From: Malachius bipustulatus
Lineage: Eukaryota > Arthropoda > Insecta > Coleoptera > Melyridae
Length of the DNA: 64,000 nt
Direction: 5' to 3'
Assembly (NCBI GenBank): GCA_910589415.1
Contig: OU342630.1
Coordinates: 80,658,186 to 80,722,185 of the forward strand
Below are positions 12,329 through 27,300 of this stretch, one piece after another. The notes below the pieces were generated by a model. The model worked only from the letters and a program-made list of their open reading frames with translations, searched no databases and had not been told where the DNA came from. Position 1 is the stretch's first letter; each line of letters begins with the position of its first letter. The translations under genes and the position numbers were made by a program.

Positions 12329-15300
12329 CTATAAAAATTCAATTTCATTTCAGTGAGATCTGAGAAATTTCATTTTAAAAATTACTACCTCAAAGTCTTC
12401 ATTTTCATCCCATGTTGGTTCAGAAGTTGACTTTTTGGTTTTCTTTTCCTTCTTCAGTTTTGCGTTATATTTCGAAATTAGATCTGCACAGTTAACAGTC
12501 GAAGCAGGTTCCCAGGTGTCACTTTCCGCTTCGTAACCTTTCCATCTGATGAGGTAATGTTTTGTGCCGTTGATGAACTTGTGATCAAGGATAGATTCAA
12601 CCTGTGGAAGGTTAAATTATTATTATAATCTGCGTATTTTCATATCATCAATATTTTTCAACATGAGTTCTATTAATCATTAATTTTAGTTCTAACAATT
12701 GAAAATGTATAGAAATAGATACCTCAAAATCTTCTTCGGATTCGTCTCCAGACTAAAAGACAAAATAGAGATTAGTTGGACTTTGGATTTTATACTTATA
12801 TTATGGTTCTTTCCAGGCAAAGACCTTGTCAAATTACGACTTTTTACATTGTTTAATAATTAAATTCACTCTATTATTCACAAAGAATTTCATGTTTTAC
12901 ATAGTGGTTGTTGTTTAGATTATTTATATTGTTCAGGAAAACATTTTTTTTTTATCAAGGCTATGTTCGTCTCGTCTGAAAAGAACCAAATACATGATGC
13001 ATTTGTAAATACATTATTAATTTTAAATAAATATTCAAATAAATAGTTAACTAATAATAGCAATAAGAAGCAGGGTATAATACAGTCTTTTTGTTTTTTT
13101 AACATCCAAATACTCTATTACAATTTTACATTACCTCATCTCCACCTCCATTTTCTTCTTCTGCAGCTCCACCCTTCTGGGTGTTACTTTTTCGAGAACT
13201 GCTCTTCTCGGACTCCTAGAAAAATTTAAATTACATATTTACAATCACATTAATAGTGAGAGACTAATAATTATTGATGTGTGCTAGCTTCAATTGAAAT
13301 TGTAATTGATTCCGAGCTGTTTTGCCATGGTGCTTATCTCCACGGCAAAACAGCCTGGAATCAATTTTGATTTCAAGTGAGGGACTATTTTAACGGCTTG
13401 CAGTTATTCTTGTGGTTGGAAGTACTGTTTGAGTATTGCTTTGGCATTACTAATTGCTAAATGTTATAATTTTGACAAATTACAGAATTGTGAATTTCAT
13501 AAAAATAGATGTTGTATTAGAGCCTTTTCAAGATCCGATTTTTCGTCCGACATGTCGGACAGGGTAATTTCGCAGTTATCCAAGCAATACTACGCAAGCT
13601 GAATTGTGGGTGAAGTAATCCTCATGATCATGACCAATCCAGTCACATGTTGCACAGAAATCGTATCTCTTTGGAAGACCGATACGAGGATGGTCTTATA
13701 CCCTTTGTTACCTGACCGGACTTCATTAAATCCAAAATTAATAAAATTCTAAAGCAGGTAAATTTATTTCAAAAGAAAGAAGTGAATGAATCAAATGCGA
13801 TCAACAATTATAATTGAATCGGTTAGAATTAAAAGGCACTAACTCCACTTTTCAACATTTTTCACTTTATGGTGGATTCTTGTGTAAAAACCTGCATAGA
13901 ATCGTTTGGCAATGAAAGCAAATAAGTCCCGTATGCACCGAAGACAATAAACTGTTAAATTTATAAATTTCCCTGCTTATGACATCGGGAGGGTTCCCAT
14001 AAATCACCACAAAGTAGATCAAAAAAAAACAATTACCCTTGGTGGAGTTAGTGCCTTTTAATTCTAACCGATTCAATTATTATTGAAAGGTGTTTATCCT
14101 TTTCGAACAGGTGTTTTGAATGCCCACGGAAAATGGATATACTCAACACCTGTTCATAACTGAGCAAGTAATTTAATTAGCTATAAGTTTGGCCATAACT
14201 GAGACTATTGATCACAGCACTACACTCGTAACTGTCTTTCAAAGCTTGTAAGGAAGAACTAAAATCTGTGCATACAACAAAAAGGACACCATTTTAACCA
14301 TCTGCTATAACAGATAATTCAGTTAAATCACTTTATATTAGCGCTCTTTTATGTTTTCAACAAATTATCTTACTTTTTGCCTATTTATTTGTAGATTTTC
14401 AGTCACAGTACGCGAAAACGTTTATACCACTGGTTAAATTGACTAAAAGAAAAGTCACTTTGTTATGTAGATTAATTATTGCCATGTCATTTCATTTCAG
14501 ATTTCAAATACCAAAAAATAATAAATGCTATTTTTGATAAGAGATAGATTTAAAATTTTTAGAGGCATTTATAAGTATAAGTACCTGTTTACTTTTATAA
14601 AAATGGGTATTATAAAAGCTCATTAACAGGCAGATTTCTGTTACATTTTTTGAAGCTAATGTAGACGTCAACTTACTTTTAATAGCATTTTTGTAATCCC
14701 TTTTATGCCAAGAATCTTGGGACTAAATTACTATATATCGTGTGAGCAAATGAAAACATAATTTAGGTAGGCCCTGGAAAAAAATTTCATGTCTTAGATT
14801 GAATCCTACGATAAAATCACTGTCATTAATTTTAAAAATCTTATTTTTCTTATTAGTGTATTTTTTAACAAAAAATACACTATTGAGGACGACATCACTT
14901 TTCGAAAATCACCCAAACTCATCAAATGTCCACCGATCATGACCCCCAGATCACGAAAAAGTGGTTTTCCAAAATTCACCTGCCCACGATATATATATAT
15001 ATATATTTATATATATATTTATATATATATATATTTCTCCAAAATCGCGAAATTTCGATTTTAAAAACGCTCCTGTGGCTTTATCTTTTAAGATTAGTGA
15101 ACGAAATTTTGGGTCCTTGTAAAATTTGGGAATGACGTTGGATTTTTGTTGAAAAACTTTCCAAAAGTCCCATCACTTCTACAGGGTGTCCCTTCAAAAT
15201 TCCAGGTATCCGGTTTTTGTCATCTCATTTCAGGTCGCAGTTTTGAATCTAGGAGGCTGAAATTTTTGTGGGAGTAAGATATCTATAAAAACTGGTCTGG

Positions 15301-18300
15301 TATTGTACTTGAGCAAAATCGGCCGAGCCGTTTCAAAATGGCGGCCATTTTAATTTTTGGAAAAAGGACTATTTTTTGAACCCCTGTATAAGCTAGATAG
15401 AAAAAGAGTTTTATATCAAATTCACAATATTGGAAGTAAATGACTTGAAATTTAATTTCATGCAACAAAATTTGCATTTTTCCTATTAATAAGCCAGTGG
15501 CGTGGGTAGGAAAAGGGTAAAAATGGCTAAATTTCTCCAACAATTTATGAGCACATTTTTGAAGTAATTAAACTGAAATTTTTACAGTAGACAACTATAC
15601 TAATAGACTTCAACCCTTGAGAATTTCAAAAAGTAAATAAGAAAAATGGCGGAGATATTCGATTTTTTTTTACATGATGTTTTTTTTTAAATTAATTTCT
15701 CTAAATTTTTAAAAACGCTCCTGTAGCTTCATCTTTCAAGATTAATGAACGAAATTTTTTTACTCTTATAAACCTTAGGGCTGACGTTTGATTTTCGTAA
15801 AAAACATTTTCCTAGAGTTGTGTTACTTCTACAGGATGTCCCTCCGAATTTCAGAAAAAAAACCGTCCGTGAGGCACGGTTTCTGGTCGAAGTTTTCAAT
15901 CTAGAGCGCTGAAATTTTTTTGGTAGTAAGATACCCTCAAGTAGTCGTCTGGTACTGTATTTGAGTAAAATAGGTAAAGACATTCCAAAATGGCGGCCTT
16001 TTCAATTTTTGGAAAATGGCTAGATTTTGAACCCCTAAATAGGCAAGATCAAAAACTTTTAAACAAAATTAACAAGATTGGAATAAACTTATTTGAAATT
16101 TGAGCTAATGCAATACAATTTGCATCATTTCTATTAATAAGCCAGAGGCGTGGGTAGGAAAAGGGTAAAAATGTCTACATTTCTATAAACATTCATGAGC
16201 TTATTTTTGAAGGAATAGAACGGAAATTTTGATAGTAGACAACTATACTAATAGCATTTAACCTTCAAAAATTTCAAGAAGCAAATATAAAAATGGCGGA
16301 GATATATTCGAATATTTTTAAATGATGTTTATTCCTCTAAAATTTCAAACTTTCGGTTTTCAAAACTCTCCTTTCAGTTTTTTCCGAATTTATTAAAGGT
16401 AGTGTAAAAAATAGTATTTTTCAAGTAAAGTTAGCCAGTGGCGGGCATAGGAAAAGGGACAAAATTGTAAAATTTTGCCAATTTTTTTGATTTTTAAATT
16501 TAAAAATCCGATCTAAGGCACGTGTTGAAACGAAATGAAATGAAATTATCACAGAAAATTTTTCACATTAAAGCACTACGCTAACATGACATGACTGTGG
16601 AAAATTTCAGAAAGCCAATAATTTAAAAAGCGGTGAAAATATTCATAATTGAATCGCATAAAAATACACTATTTCTGCGATTGATGCGCAAGAAGGTTTT
16701 TTGTGATTTTGAGTGGCCTGGGGTGCGTTCATGAATTACAGTTTGCATCATACATGAAAAACTCTGGATGCGTTCATAAAATAACCAGTTCGCTTGATTG
16801 GATAAAAATCTAGCATCGTTCATAAATTGCCGATGACGACGCTTGAAGTGCACTCGCAGAGTTTTGAAGAAACACATGGGTGAATCAATTCTGTGCATAA
16901 TATTAACAAATTACAAAAATTAGTATTAAATTAAAAAAAAAGTGTGAATCTGACAGTTACACATATGCCCGTATTCACAAACGATAATTTCCTAAATAAT
17001 TACGTAATTATTTAAATGAGTGAGATGGAGATATGCAGTTTTTTTTGCAATAGAATGAGATGGGGATAATTGATTACGTAATTATTTTGGAAATTATCGT
17101 TTGTGAATACGGGCGATAATCTAATACTTTGGAATTATTATTTCCTTTGCTTTCTCGTTCGAATTACGTTCATAAAATGGAACAATCTGACGATATTCTA
17201 CCTACTGTACCACCTATCTTTATTGACGACAACCGTACCACCTATCTGGACTTTTTTTAGGTAAGGGTGTGACAAGGCAAGATTCCGTTGGCACAACTAT
17301 TTAGGAGAAGCACAGACATACCGACTTTATGAGAATAGTTTTTCGAAAAAAAAATTGGGCGAGCGACTGTCCGGCAAAAATTTATAAACATTATTTCCAG
17401 AAGAGTTTGCCCTCTTAAAAAATGGCCACCGATCACAGACCCAAGGATTCTGTATAGTGTAGGATAGCTCGATCCGATGAAAGTTTCTCCAACGGAGTGG
17501 GGGTGAGTGACGTCACAGAAGTGCTGGTTACATATTTCAAGCATTGCTGCGGTGTATTTTATTAGTCATTTTGTGAATCTGTTGGACTTTTTTTTACTTT
17601 TTAGTCAATATAAATAAAGGCTAAGGTCTGAGACTAATTCCTCGATTATTATTGTTTGCATCGCAGACGGTAACACGTTACATTTTATCTGAAATTTAAT
17701 TTTATAGGCAACTGAAGTCAACAGTTTATTTATTTCCCGAGAGATGTAGGTATGTATTTAGAGTACCTACCTAATTGTTGCATATTTTTGGGAAATTCTT
17801 TGGGAAGTCTTTCTAGGCCAGTAAAAGTATGTAATAACAATTCAAAGCTAGCGATATTAATACTTAATTGAAATTTATTTCTAAAAACTTTCCACTTAAA
17901 ATATGTGTTATTTTGATTTTGTTTCCTAGGTAACCGATTTTAGGTAGGTATTCGATTTTTTTATTGTTTACCAAAATCAGTTTGGCAAAGTATGTATACA
18001 GGGTGCACCATATATCCTCTATATTTCTATCTCCTGAACACTGATAAGAGATGCAGGGTCGGTTAAATTAGAGAAAAGATGCGCAATTTTATGGTCATCT
18101 CTAATCCGTCAAGTCATACAAGATATCTGTTATCATTCCTGAAATATCCTGAAAAAACTGAAATATCGAAATTTCTTATTTTCGTCATATCTTTTTTATT
18201 ATTGTAAATTTATAAGTAGTTTTTTATTGTAGGCTTACATAAGTCGCCAAGAGCTACCGATCTGACGTTTCAAAAATTTTCAAAGCCGACTAGATCCCAA

Positions 18301-21300
18301 GAGTTTTCATTGTCTGTCAACTTTTGTTTTTCTTATGGCCGCCATATTGTTTTTTTATGTCGTTCGGTATGAAAAAAATAATGGAAAACAAAAACTTCAA
18401 AAAATAAATTTCAAAAATTTTTGTTCTTTTTTTTCAAAAACTTTTTTGACCGAATATCACAGAGAAATTAAAAAACCATAAGGCAAGCAGTATGACTTCA
18501 TATTGACTTATTTCAGCGAATTTTTTTTTGTTTTTCTTCGAAAAAAGAATAAAATTTTTGAAATTTTTTTTTTTAATGTATATTTGGTTTCTATTATGTT
18601 TTTATATCGAACGACATAAAAAAATAATATGGCGGCCATAAGAAAAACGAAAGTTAACTGAAAACTCTGCCCGCTTGTTTATTTATTTATTTATTAGTCG
18701 GTTTTGAAAATGGCTTTAAACGTCAGATGGCGACTTATGTAAGCCTACAAAAAATTATTTATTAATTTCCAATAGCAAGAAAGATATTCCAAAAAAAAGA
18801 AATCTCGATTTTTCAGTTTTTTCAGGATATTTCAGCACCGACGGAAAATAAAAAAAAAGTTCAGATTCTTATTAATCATCAAATTTAGCATCTTCCACTC
18901 TAATTTAACTGATCCTGTATGTTAGCGTTTACGAGATAGCAATACAAAGAAGGATATATGATGCACCCTGTATAGTTGAATTTATACTATAGGTCTGGAC
19001 TTTAATTTTTTTAGCTTCTGCAAAGTCTGTATCTAGTTTATTTTTGAGTTTTTTAATTAAGGAAAGTTATTTGAAAAGTTCCTGCCGACTTCCTCATAAT
19101 ACTGACTGCAAGATCATACTTAATTAAATATAATTTGGTGATAACCATCAGTTACTTACCTATATTATTTGTAGTTAGGTACTAACTGTGATTTATAAGT
19201 TTGGTGGGTAAGTAGGTGATTAAAAAAACCTACAAAGTTTTCAAAATTTATAAAAATACATAATAAAATTCCATAATGCGCACAAACACTTTCTAAACAA
19301 TTTATAATATAAATAATTTAAAATATAATAATAATTGTTCCTTATATTCAAACAGTCACATGTTCATTTACCTCCTATAATATTCGCAAAATTATTTTTA
19401 TTTTATATTTTTACCTCTTCTGTAGATTCTAGAGCTATTAAAATACAAATGATCCAGCCAGCACGTGCAACAGTAATAAAAAAATCAGGTAAAAACGCAC
19501 AATAAATGAAGAATTTACAGGGTGATAAAAGAACATATCAATCGGTTACACACAGTGTGCATGTAACTGTTTATAATAACGTTTTATAATAATTATTCTT
19601 GTCACACTAAATTAAAATAGGGTTGAAAATAACACAAAGACACTTTCACTGTAGTTTTACACAGGTTTTTGCACAAAAACAAAGCTCTTTAGCAACACTT
19701 CCCCACTGTCAGCACGTGCTTTAGATACAAGGTTCGCGGGCCCAGCACTCCTCTGACGTCACATCAGCCTCGTGGAGTGGTGGGGACGCGACAACATGAG
19801 TAGCATAGGAATGGAGCAATCCTATAGTTATACCGGGTGTCCCAGACTTAATTGACCAGGCCATATCTCATATACAGGTTGAGATAATCGAGCCGAATAA
19901 AAGGCATATTATTATAATTTTTCAAGCTGTATAACATGACAGCATGAAAACAACCCCCACTCCAACATCCCCTAAGTTGCAGCCCCCACCCTTCAAAAAA
20001 TGAATAGCACCCTGTATATATTTTTGTATATTCAAAACCAGTATTCGATTCTCTATTCAGATGATTTTTCAGATTCAAAATTGGTTTAGAAATAACCAAG
20101 AAAAAGCTCATCAAGGTGGTCATGACTTTTTATCTTGACTTTCTCTGGATGACTTTTGCTGTCAAAATTTATCAATATTTAGTCATAGTTTTTAACAGGC
20201 AGGTGATAGTTATTATTATAATTAAAGTCCAAACAATTTATTTGATAATTCTGATTTGTTGGGAAATTTTTAAAAATAAAACAAGAGATAAAGCACTTTA
20301 TCATGAACCTTAATGATTACTGTGACCTGCTAATTAAAACTTTTTCTTGGTTATTTCTGAACCAATTTTGAATCTGAAAAATCATCTGAATAGGGAATCG
20401 AATACTGGCTTTGAATATACAAAAATTTATACAGAGTGCTATTCATTTTTTTAAGGATGGGGGCTGTAACTTAGGGGATGTTGGAGTGGGGGTTGTTTTC
20501 ATGCTGTCATGTTATATGGCTTGAAAAATTATAATAATATGCCTTTTATTCGGCTCGATTATCTCAACCTGTATATGAGATATGGCCTGGTCAATTAAGT
20601 CTGGGACACCCGGTATACAGAATCCTTGTCACAGACCTTACTTTTATCATGAGCATGAGTGCATAGTAGGAAGAAAGTTTCTAATATATGGTGTAAACAT
20701 CTCTGGATTTATTCCATTGAATAAAGAAGAAAAAGGAAGGAGCATATGATCGATTTCACGTGTTATCCTAGGGAACCAACTCAGCCACATTGCTCAACCA
20801 GAGATGACTCATATTCATTCATGGTTCTGACCTCTGACGTGTCCTGTGTTTCACTCTTGGGTTTTTTTTGTGTTTAATTGTAGTATATTTTGTTGTAAAA
20901 CGTTAAAGTGTGATGCAATATTTTATAGTTATATAATATAATATAGGTTAGTGAAGTTATTGGCGTTTAATCAGCTTTAAAAACTGAAGCAGCCGCCATA
21001 TTGGTAAACCATCCCGTTCAACGTCGAATCCACACATGCTCCTTCCTTTTTCTTCTTATTTCAATGATTTATTCCCATTTTCATTGGTTATGTTACTTTA
21101 TTCTTGTTTGATTTTATTTTTATATCTTGTGGTGGATTTTTTCTGGCGTGTGTTTATGTTAAACCCTCAGGTGCAAAATACTTCTTAATAAATGACTTTA
21201 CTATAATTATTAATAAGTAGATAGATAATTGGGCCTTAAACATAAATACCTACCATTTTACAAAGGGCAAACTGCAGACTAAGGAAAACTATTATTAGGT

Positions 21301-24300
21301 TTTAATCCTTTATTGCTTTGGCTTGAAGCTTGAACATGACATTTTTACGAGGTTTGCAGTGTTAATAATCCAATAAACTTCACGGTAACTGGAACAATCT
21401 CCGAATAATTTATGTCCGCGTTATTTAAGAAATCACAAAACTAATTTTAACAACCTGATGCACATTATTTCAGCAAATGTCAAAATAATTATTATTTGAC
21501 AATAAAATTGGAAAACAAGAAGAATGCAATATCAGAATGAGTTTACGATTTTACAAACCAAAATTTTCATTTTACAGTTTTACAGATCCAATCTAAGACA
21601 TGAAATTTTTTTCCAAGGCCTACCTAAATTATGTTTTCATTTGCTCACACGATATTTCCCCTTAGAGACGATTGCTTTTCTAGAAAGAGCCCCAGAAATC
21701 TGCCCGTTAACTTAATGAGCCTTCATAATACAGAATACAGATTACAGACAGAATGAATAATTCAATGATTTTATTAGTTATGTTTCCTGAAAATTTAACA
21801 ACGATCACCATTATGGCACATATCCTATCCATTATTTCTAGTAGACTTTCTCATACTAAACTATGCCTCCTAGTAGAGAGCTTAGGTGTGTTGTTGGATT
21901 GGCGTTGATAACTTCACTCACGAATCAGCTTTCATTGCCTCGGATTACTTTGGAATTACTGCATGCGACATATTGTGTGAAAAATCGCATTGTGTGTGAA
22001 CCCTCATAATATTATTATTGTAAATACTTAGGAAGTGTTGAATTAACTTATAAAATAAAAATCGGAAAAAACACAAGAAAAAAATAAACATGAATGGGTA
22101 ATTAAATTAATAGTAAAATTGATTTGAGGAGAGTAAGTATCTATACTTACTTCCCTAGGGAAGTAAATACAACATATTTCCCTCAAATTTGTTACGGTAA
22201 GCGTGAGTTACCTTGCAGGTAGCGAAAAAATATTATCATTCTATCAGAAACTAATTATTTTCATTTTAGTGTATTTTTTTATAAAAATATATTGGGAAGA
22301 ATTTAATTCTACAAGGAATACTCACTTCGTCATCTTCGGAAGCACTGCCTTTTACCGCCTTCTTATTTTTTGGCTTCTTCTGAAAAAATACACCATAGTT
22401 TAAGACCTTAGGAACAGCAGACAAAAATTACAAAAATAAAAAGATTTGAATTTATGACAACTCACCTTTCCCTTTTTTGCCTTCTTTTTTTCAGGAGGGC
22501 TCGACTGCAAATAAAAAAGAACATAATTTAAATTTGAGGCATAGGGTAGTCACACGAAAAGTTAAACTTTAGTCATCCCTCCCCTAATTGTTTTGAAAAG
22601 AAATGTTGAGTGTATAATTTGTTAAGACTGAATAACTGCTTCTGGTGCTATAATTAGATTTTATGCCTGTTAATCCACTTTCGAGAAAATTGGAAAGAAA
22701 TTTGCAACTTACGACGTCATTGTCGTTACAAATAAAAAATTTGGCCATAGAAAGTACAGTCAGCATGAAAGGTGTTGAGACGTAAGGGGGAACGCTTTCA
22801 CAATTTTTGAAAAAAAATATCTGAAAAATCCCTTCAAGTTCATTGTTTATAACAAAAACTCAACACAATAATTCACAATACTAAATAGTTTCATGATTAA
22901 CAATATAAGACAATGAACATTGACAGACAAAACAACTATTAAGGTTATGACAAAAATGATTTCACAAATCAAAAATGTTTCCCTAATTTTCTCAAAAATG
23001 GCATAACGTCTGTTGAGTAACTACTTGATTGAGTTTAACTAATGTAATCTTACACTGAAAAATAAAGCATTATAATGCCAAATACTAAAACACCTTCTCA
23101 AACATAGGAGGTTGAAAACACTTCTAGTGATAAACGAGGCATACATACAGGGTGTTAAGAAAATGACGGATAAACTCTTCAGTAGATTGTAGGGGATACT
23201 CAGTAAAGTACGGGAAAAATAATTAAAAAAAATCCAGAGCTACATTTTAAAAGATATAAGCAAAATATTGAACAATAAATTTGGCAACGTTTAACACGAT
23301 AACAGTTGGTATTTCGTAATTTTGTCTAATTTCTAACAATGTAGGTAGTCAAGGTATCAAAACCGTTGTTGCCAAATGCTTTTTTCAGCATCTTGGAAAA
23401 GAAAAAAAAATCTTATTAAATTTTTTCCAAGCCAGTAATACATCTTATAGTAGGATTAACTTTAAAAAGTCAGATGTGACGTTACACTAACCGTCCGAAT
23501 TAATATTTTTAATTTCACCAGAAAATGTCAAACAGTTAATTGTCAAGTTGTGAACGAGCGTAAATTATTGAAGGAAATCATTCAAATATGAATTGAACCG
23601 CTTACGTCAGTTTGAGAGCCACTGACAACTACATAAAATTTATTCACGTAATGACACTCTATCCTCTGTGTTGTGCATTTAATTCTCATTCAAAACCAAT
23701 GTTGACGTATACTTATTTATGCGGGATGGAGTGTTTAGACAAACTGGACGGTTACTATAAAAACCACGTATATGAAACAAAATAAATCGAACTATCAAAT
23801 GGAGGTGTATTCTTAATCGATACGTATGACTTTTTAGAGTTTATTGGACTATAAACAATTTTTTTCAATTGATAACGATTAAGGTACCCTTTTAATATCT
23901 GTAAAATCATTTAGTTTTTACAAATACCGAAAAACAAAGATAGTAAAATGTAAACTTTAGCATTTATCATCTCACCAAATTGAAGACCAGAATTTTTTAA
24001 ATTATTTTTCCCGTACTCTACTGAGTGTCCCCTACAAGGTACTGAAGAGTTTATCCGTCATTTCCTTAACACCCTGTATAATGCTTACTTACAAAATTCT
24101 GCAATCAATCCCTAACCACAAATCCAAAGCAGTTCTGGTCTTTTGCCAGGAATAAAAATCATACAGAAAATGATTTATACTATTTCTAATGAAGCTAACC
24201 CTGTTTTTATATAATACGATATAATTTTGAGATTCTATGTTATTAATTCCGCATTAAACTCTTAAAAATGTATAGTTACCTCGAAATCTTCTTCGGAGTC

Positions 24301-27300
24301 ATCATCTGCCTAAAAGACAAAATATAGGGATTACTTAGGTTATAAGATTGCTCATGCGTGTAATGAATGAATTAATTGTAAATACAGTGAAAACCGATTA
24401 TAACGACATCGTTTAGTACGACGTTCTGGATATAACGACCAAATGTCGAAGTCCCAGTTTATTCTAATAAAAATCACCTTGCATAGAAACCGTTTAGTAC
24501 GACATCGCTTATTGCGACGTATCGGTAATAACGACGTAGTGATCTTGGATTTTTCACGGAATCGTGTCGGTTATAACGATCGACGGATGTTTATGCTGTA
24601 AATTCTGAATTTTACGCTTCCCGTCGTCGGGCGAGGGCCGGTTTTTATTTGGTTTTTTATTGCATGATTGGACAATGGAGGTGATTTAGGTATCTCAGAA
24701 CATGATAAAAAATTAAAATTGTACATACCTACCTGTATCCTCAAAAATTAATAAATTTTTGGTAGATAAATATGTATTTGAAAATTGTGATGCCTTTGTA
24801 TACGTATTATTTATTTAAACCTCTTAATACTTTGAATTTACTTACATAATATCATGTGGTATGTGGTGTCAGTTAGTAAAAATGCATTTAATTGCCTATA
24901 ACGACTATCGGCTATAACGACCGCATATTGATGGTCCCCTCAATGTCGTTATATCCGGTTTTCACTGTACTTAAATCAACAATACTTTTAATAGTCTAGA
25001 ATTCTTTTTCCAATTTTTTTTTTTAAATATCTTCACACAATGCTACTTGACTCTTATAAATATTACTAATAATTTTTTTTTAATCCCATTTGGTGTGTAG
25101 GTACTTTTCGGGTGGCACTGTATTGAGAGAAATGGCATTCTTCCAGATTTACGGCTTTGTTTAAAGTGACCGACGACGTGATTAAGGCATGTGATTCTGG
25201 CAACTTAGTTACAAAAATCTACACAGTTCCGGATAACCGAGAGTCTACTTTATGTGTTATAAATTTTCAAGAAACTCTTAGAATCAGGCAACTAAAAATT
25301 ATAATCTTCCACAATGAAATTTTCTTCAAAACAGTCTGATTTTTTTTAATAATTGTGACTCAGTCAGAAATCTTAATCTAGGCGTGAACTCATTAACAGC
25401 AAATAACTTTCTGCATTACCTCATCTCCACCACCATTTTCCTCTTCTGCAGCTGCATCCTTCAGAGTCCTTTTTCGAGGACTGCTTTTTTCAGACTCCTA
25501 GAAAAATTACAATTGTGATTTTTGTTTAACTGACTGGATGTGAGTTTACAAACGAGCAAGGGATTATTACTTCACAGACTTATTAGATTAACACGTTCGC
25601 TGCCGCTGCACTATCCAATAAATAGCCCCAGGAGCCAGCAGTACTTTTTTATTACTTCAATTAGCTAGTATGCTAGTCTGCTTTATTTTGATCATACTAA
25701 TCGTAAAATACAAATTTCCAAACGAAAAAATGTTTTTGAAAAAATCACGCGCCAGAGCGTGGACGGCACCTGGCTCAAGTAATGCGACCACGCGCCAGCG
25801 CGTGGTCGGCAGTGAACGTGTTAACAACGTAAGGCTACGAAAATATCTCTAGAATTCAAAAATCTCCAAAACTTCATGAATATTGAATAGTCATAGAAAC
25901 ATTTTTAATAAGGATGTGCCAAATATACGAGACAACACCGAACTTTGGGATTATTTTGCTCAACTTGACAAACTTTTTCCGAATATTTCTTTTGTGTAAA
26001 CCTCTACTGAATATTCGTATTCATTTAAAAATTATGCAGGGTGGCCCGACATAAACGTAACAGGCCTAATAACATGGAAACTGAAGATGTGCGCAAAAAA
26101 TGCCGTAACAGGTCAATTTTGTTATCGAGGGTTTAACTACCCAAGTTCATACCCTCGGCAGGGATAGCTACCCCTGTGCTTATCATCATAGACAACAGAT
26201 ATTCAGTGATAAGTCATTTGAAAGCTACTTGAATTCTCTTTAAAATGATGTCTCACGTTTTGGGTTTCGTCTGAATGTTACAGGACGAATCGATAAAAAA
26301 GGTCTACCTCAAAATTACTTCGTATTTTTTTGGAATTAAGCAAACAGATTTTTTTAATCATCACACTTCATTAGTTACCATGATAGTAACCATTTTATTA
26401 AAAATTATTCTCTTCACACACTTCCCAAGAAAAGAAGGCAATTGTTGAGAAACCTGTTTTATCGATTCACCCTGTGTTTTATATTTTTGCAAATTCCAAA
26501 AAGGTATGTATCATTGTAAAGAGAATTCAAATAAGTGTATAATTGGTCAGCCCCGAGGTCTGATGTTGATTTTAGTTTTGATGATTCTGCAGATTTTCAG
26601 GAGTGTCAGGTTGAATTGTGCGAGGTATTTGATGCCATTTCTGCTACAAAATTGAAGTTTAGTAGTGGCCCTGATGGAATCCCTTCTTATTTCTTGAAAC
26701 AGTGCATTTTTACTCTGACTCGTCCTTTGTATCTTTTGTTTAACCTTTCCTTGGCTAGTGGCATGTTTCCCAATTATTGGAAGGAAAGCTTCATTACACC
26801 AATCTATAAGTCTGGCGATCGGGAAAGAGCTGAGAATTACAGAGGTATTTCTATTCAATCTGAAATACCAAAATTGCTTGACCGTCTAGTCACTGCTCAA
26901 ATGATGGCGGCTTGTAGACGTCTTGTCATACCTGAGCAACATGGTTTTATGCCAGGACGTTCTACTACTTCGAGTCTGTTACTTTACCAGAACTATATTA
27001 ATAGCGCCTTTGAGAGGTCCGTGCAGATTGATTCCATCTACACGGATTTCTCCAAGGCGTTCGACAGAGTTTGCCATGATCTGCTTTTGAAGAAGCTGTT
27101 TGCTTTGGGAATTCGGGGTAGTGTGTTGGGTTGGATTGGGAGCTACCTGAAGGGTCGCACCTAGAGGGTTCGTGTTGGTTGCAATACATCAAGGGTAATA
27201 GACGTTTAGTCCGGTGTGCCGCAGGGGTCACATTGTGATCCTGTACTGTTCTGTCTCTTCACTCTCGTCATTAATGATATTTTCCTGAGCATTGTAAACT

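Larger units (their letters stand above)
17442..20628. mobile_element. DNA transposon with 9-bp target duplication (MULE-like), 3.2 kb
   Basis: The ends CAAGGATTCTGTATA are inverted. They are flanked on both sides by TCACAGACC (17433-17441 and 20629-20637), while copy B has a single TCACAGACC at the matching site. After removal of the foldback at 19831-20615 the terminal repeat extends to about 30 bp. A 9-bp duplication is typical of Mutator-like elements; no transposase is seen. It carries two internal foldback MITEs. Confidence 0.75.
14738..21652. mobile_element. TA-target DNA transposon, copy A (6.9 kb with nested inserts)
   Basis: The inverted ends TCGTGTGAGCAAATGAAA extend to about 70 bp (through TTTCATGTCTTAGATT) and are flanked by TA on both sides. 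The same element, in opposite orientation, is copy B at 46941-58328. Aligning the two by eye leaves a shared non-coding core of roughly 1.5-1.8 kb. Copy A additionally carries a 649-bp-period tandem block, a 148-bp MITE and a 3.2-kb element with a 9-bp target duplication. No transposase is visible, so it is non-autonomous. It lies in an intron of the chromodomain gene. Confidence 0.85.

Noticed and set aside
16623..16898. 91-codon minus frame repeated at 58027-58236 on plus
   Set aside because: The similarity is explained by the two transposon copies; the copies differ by frameshifts, so there is no protein-level conservation.
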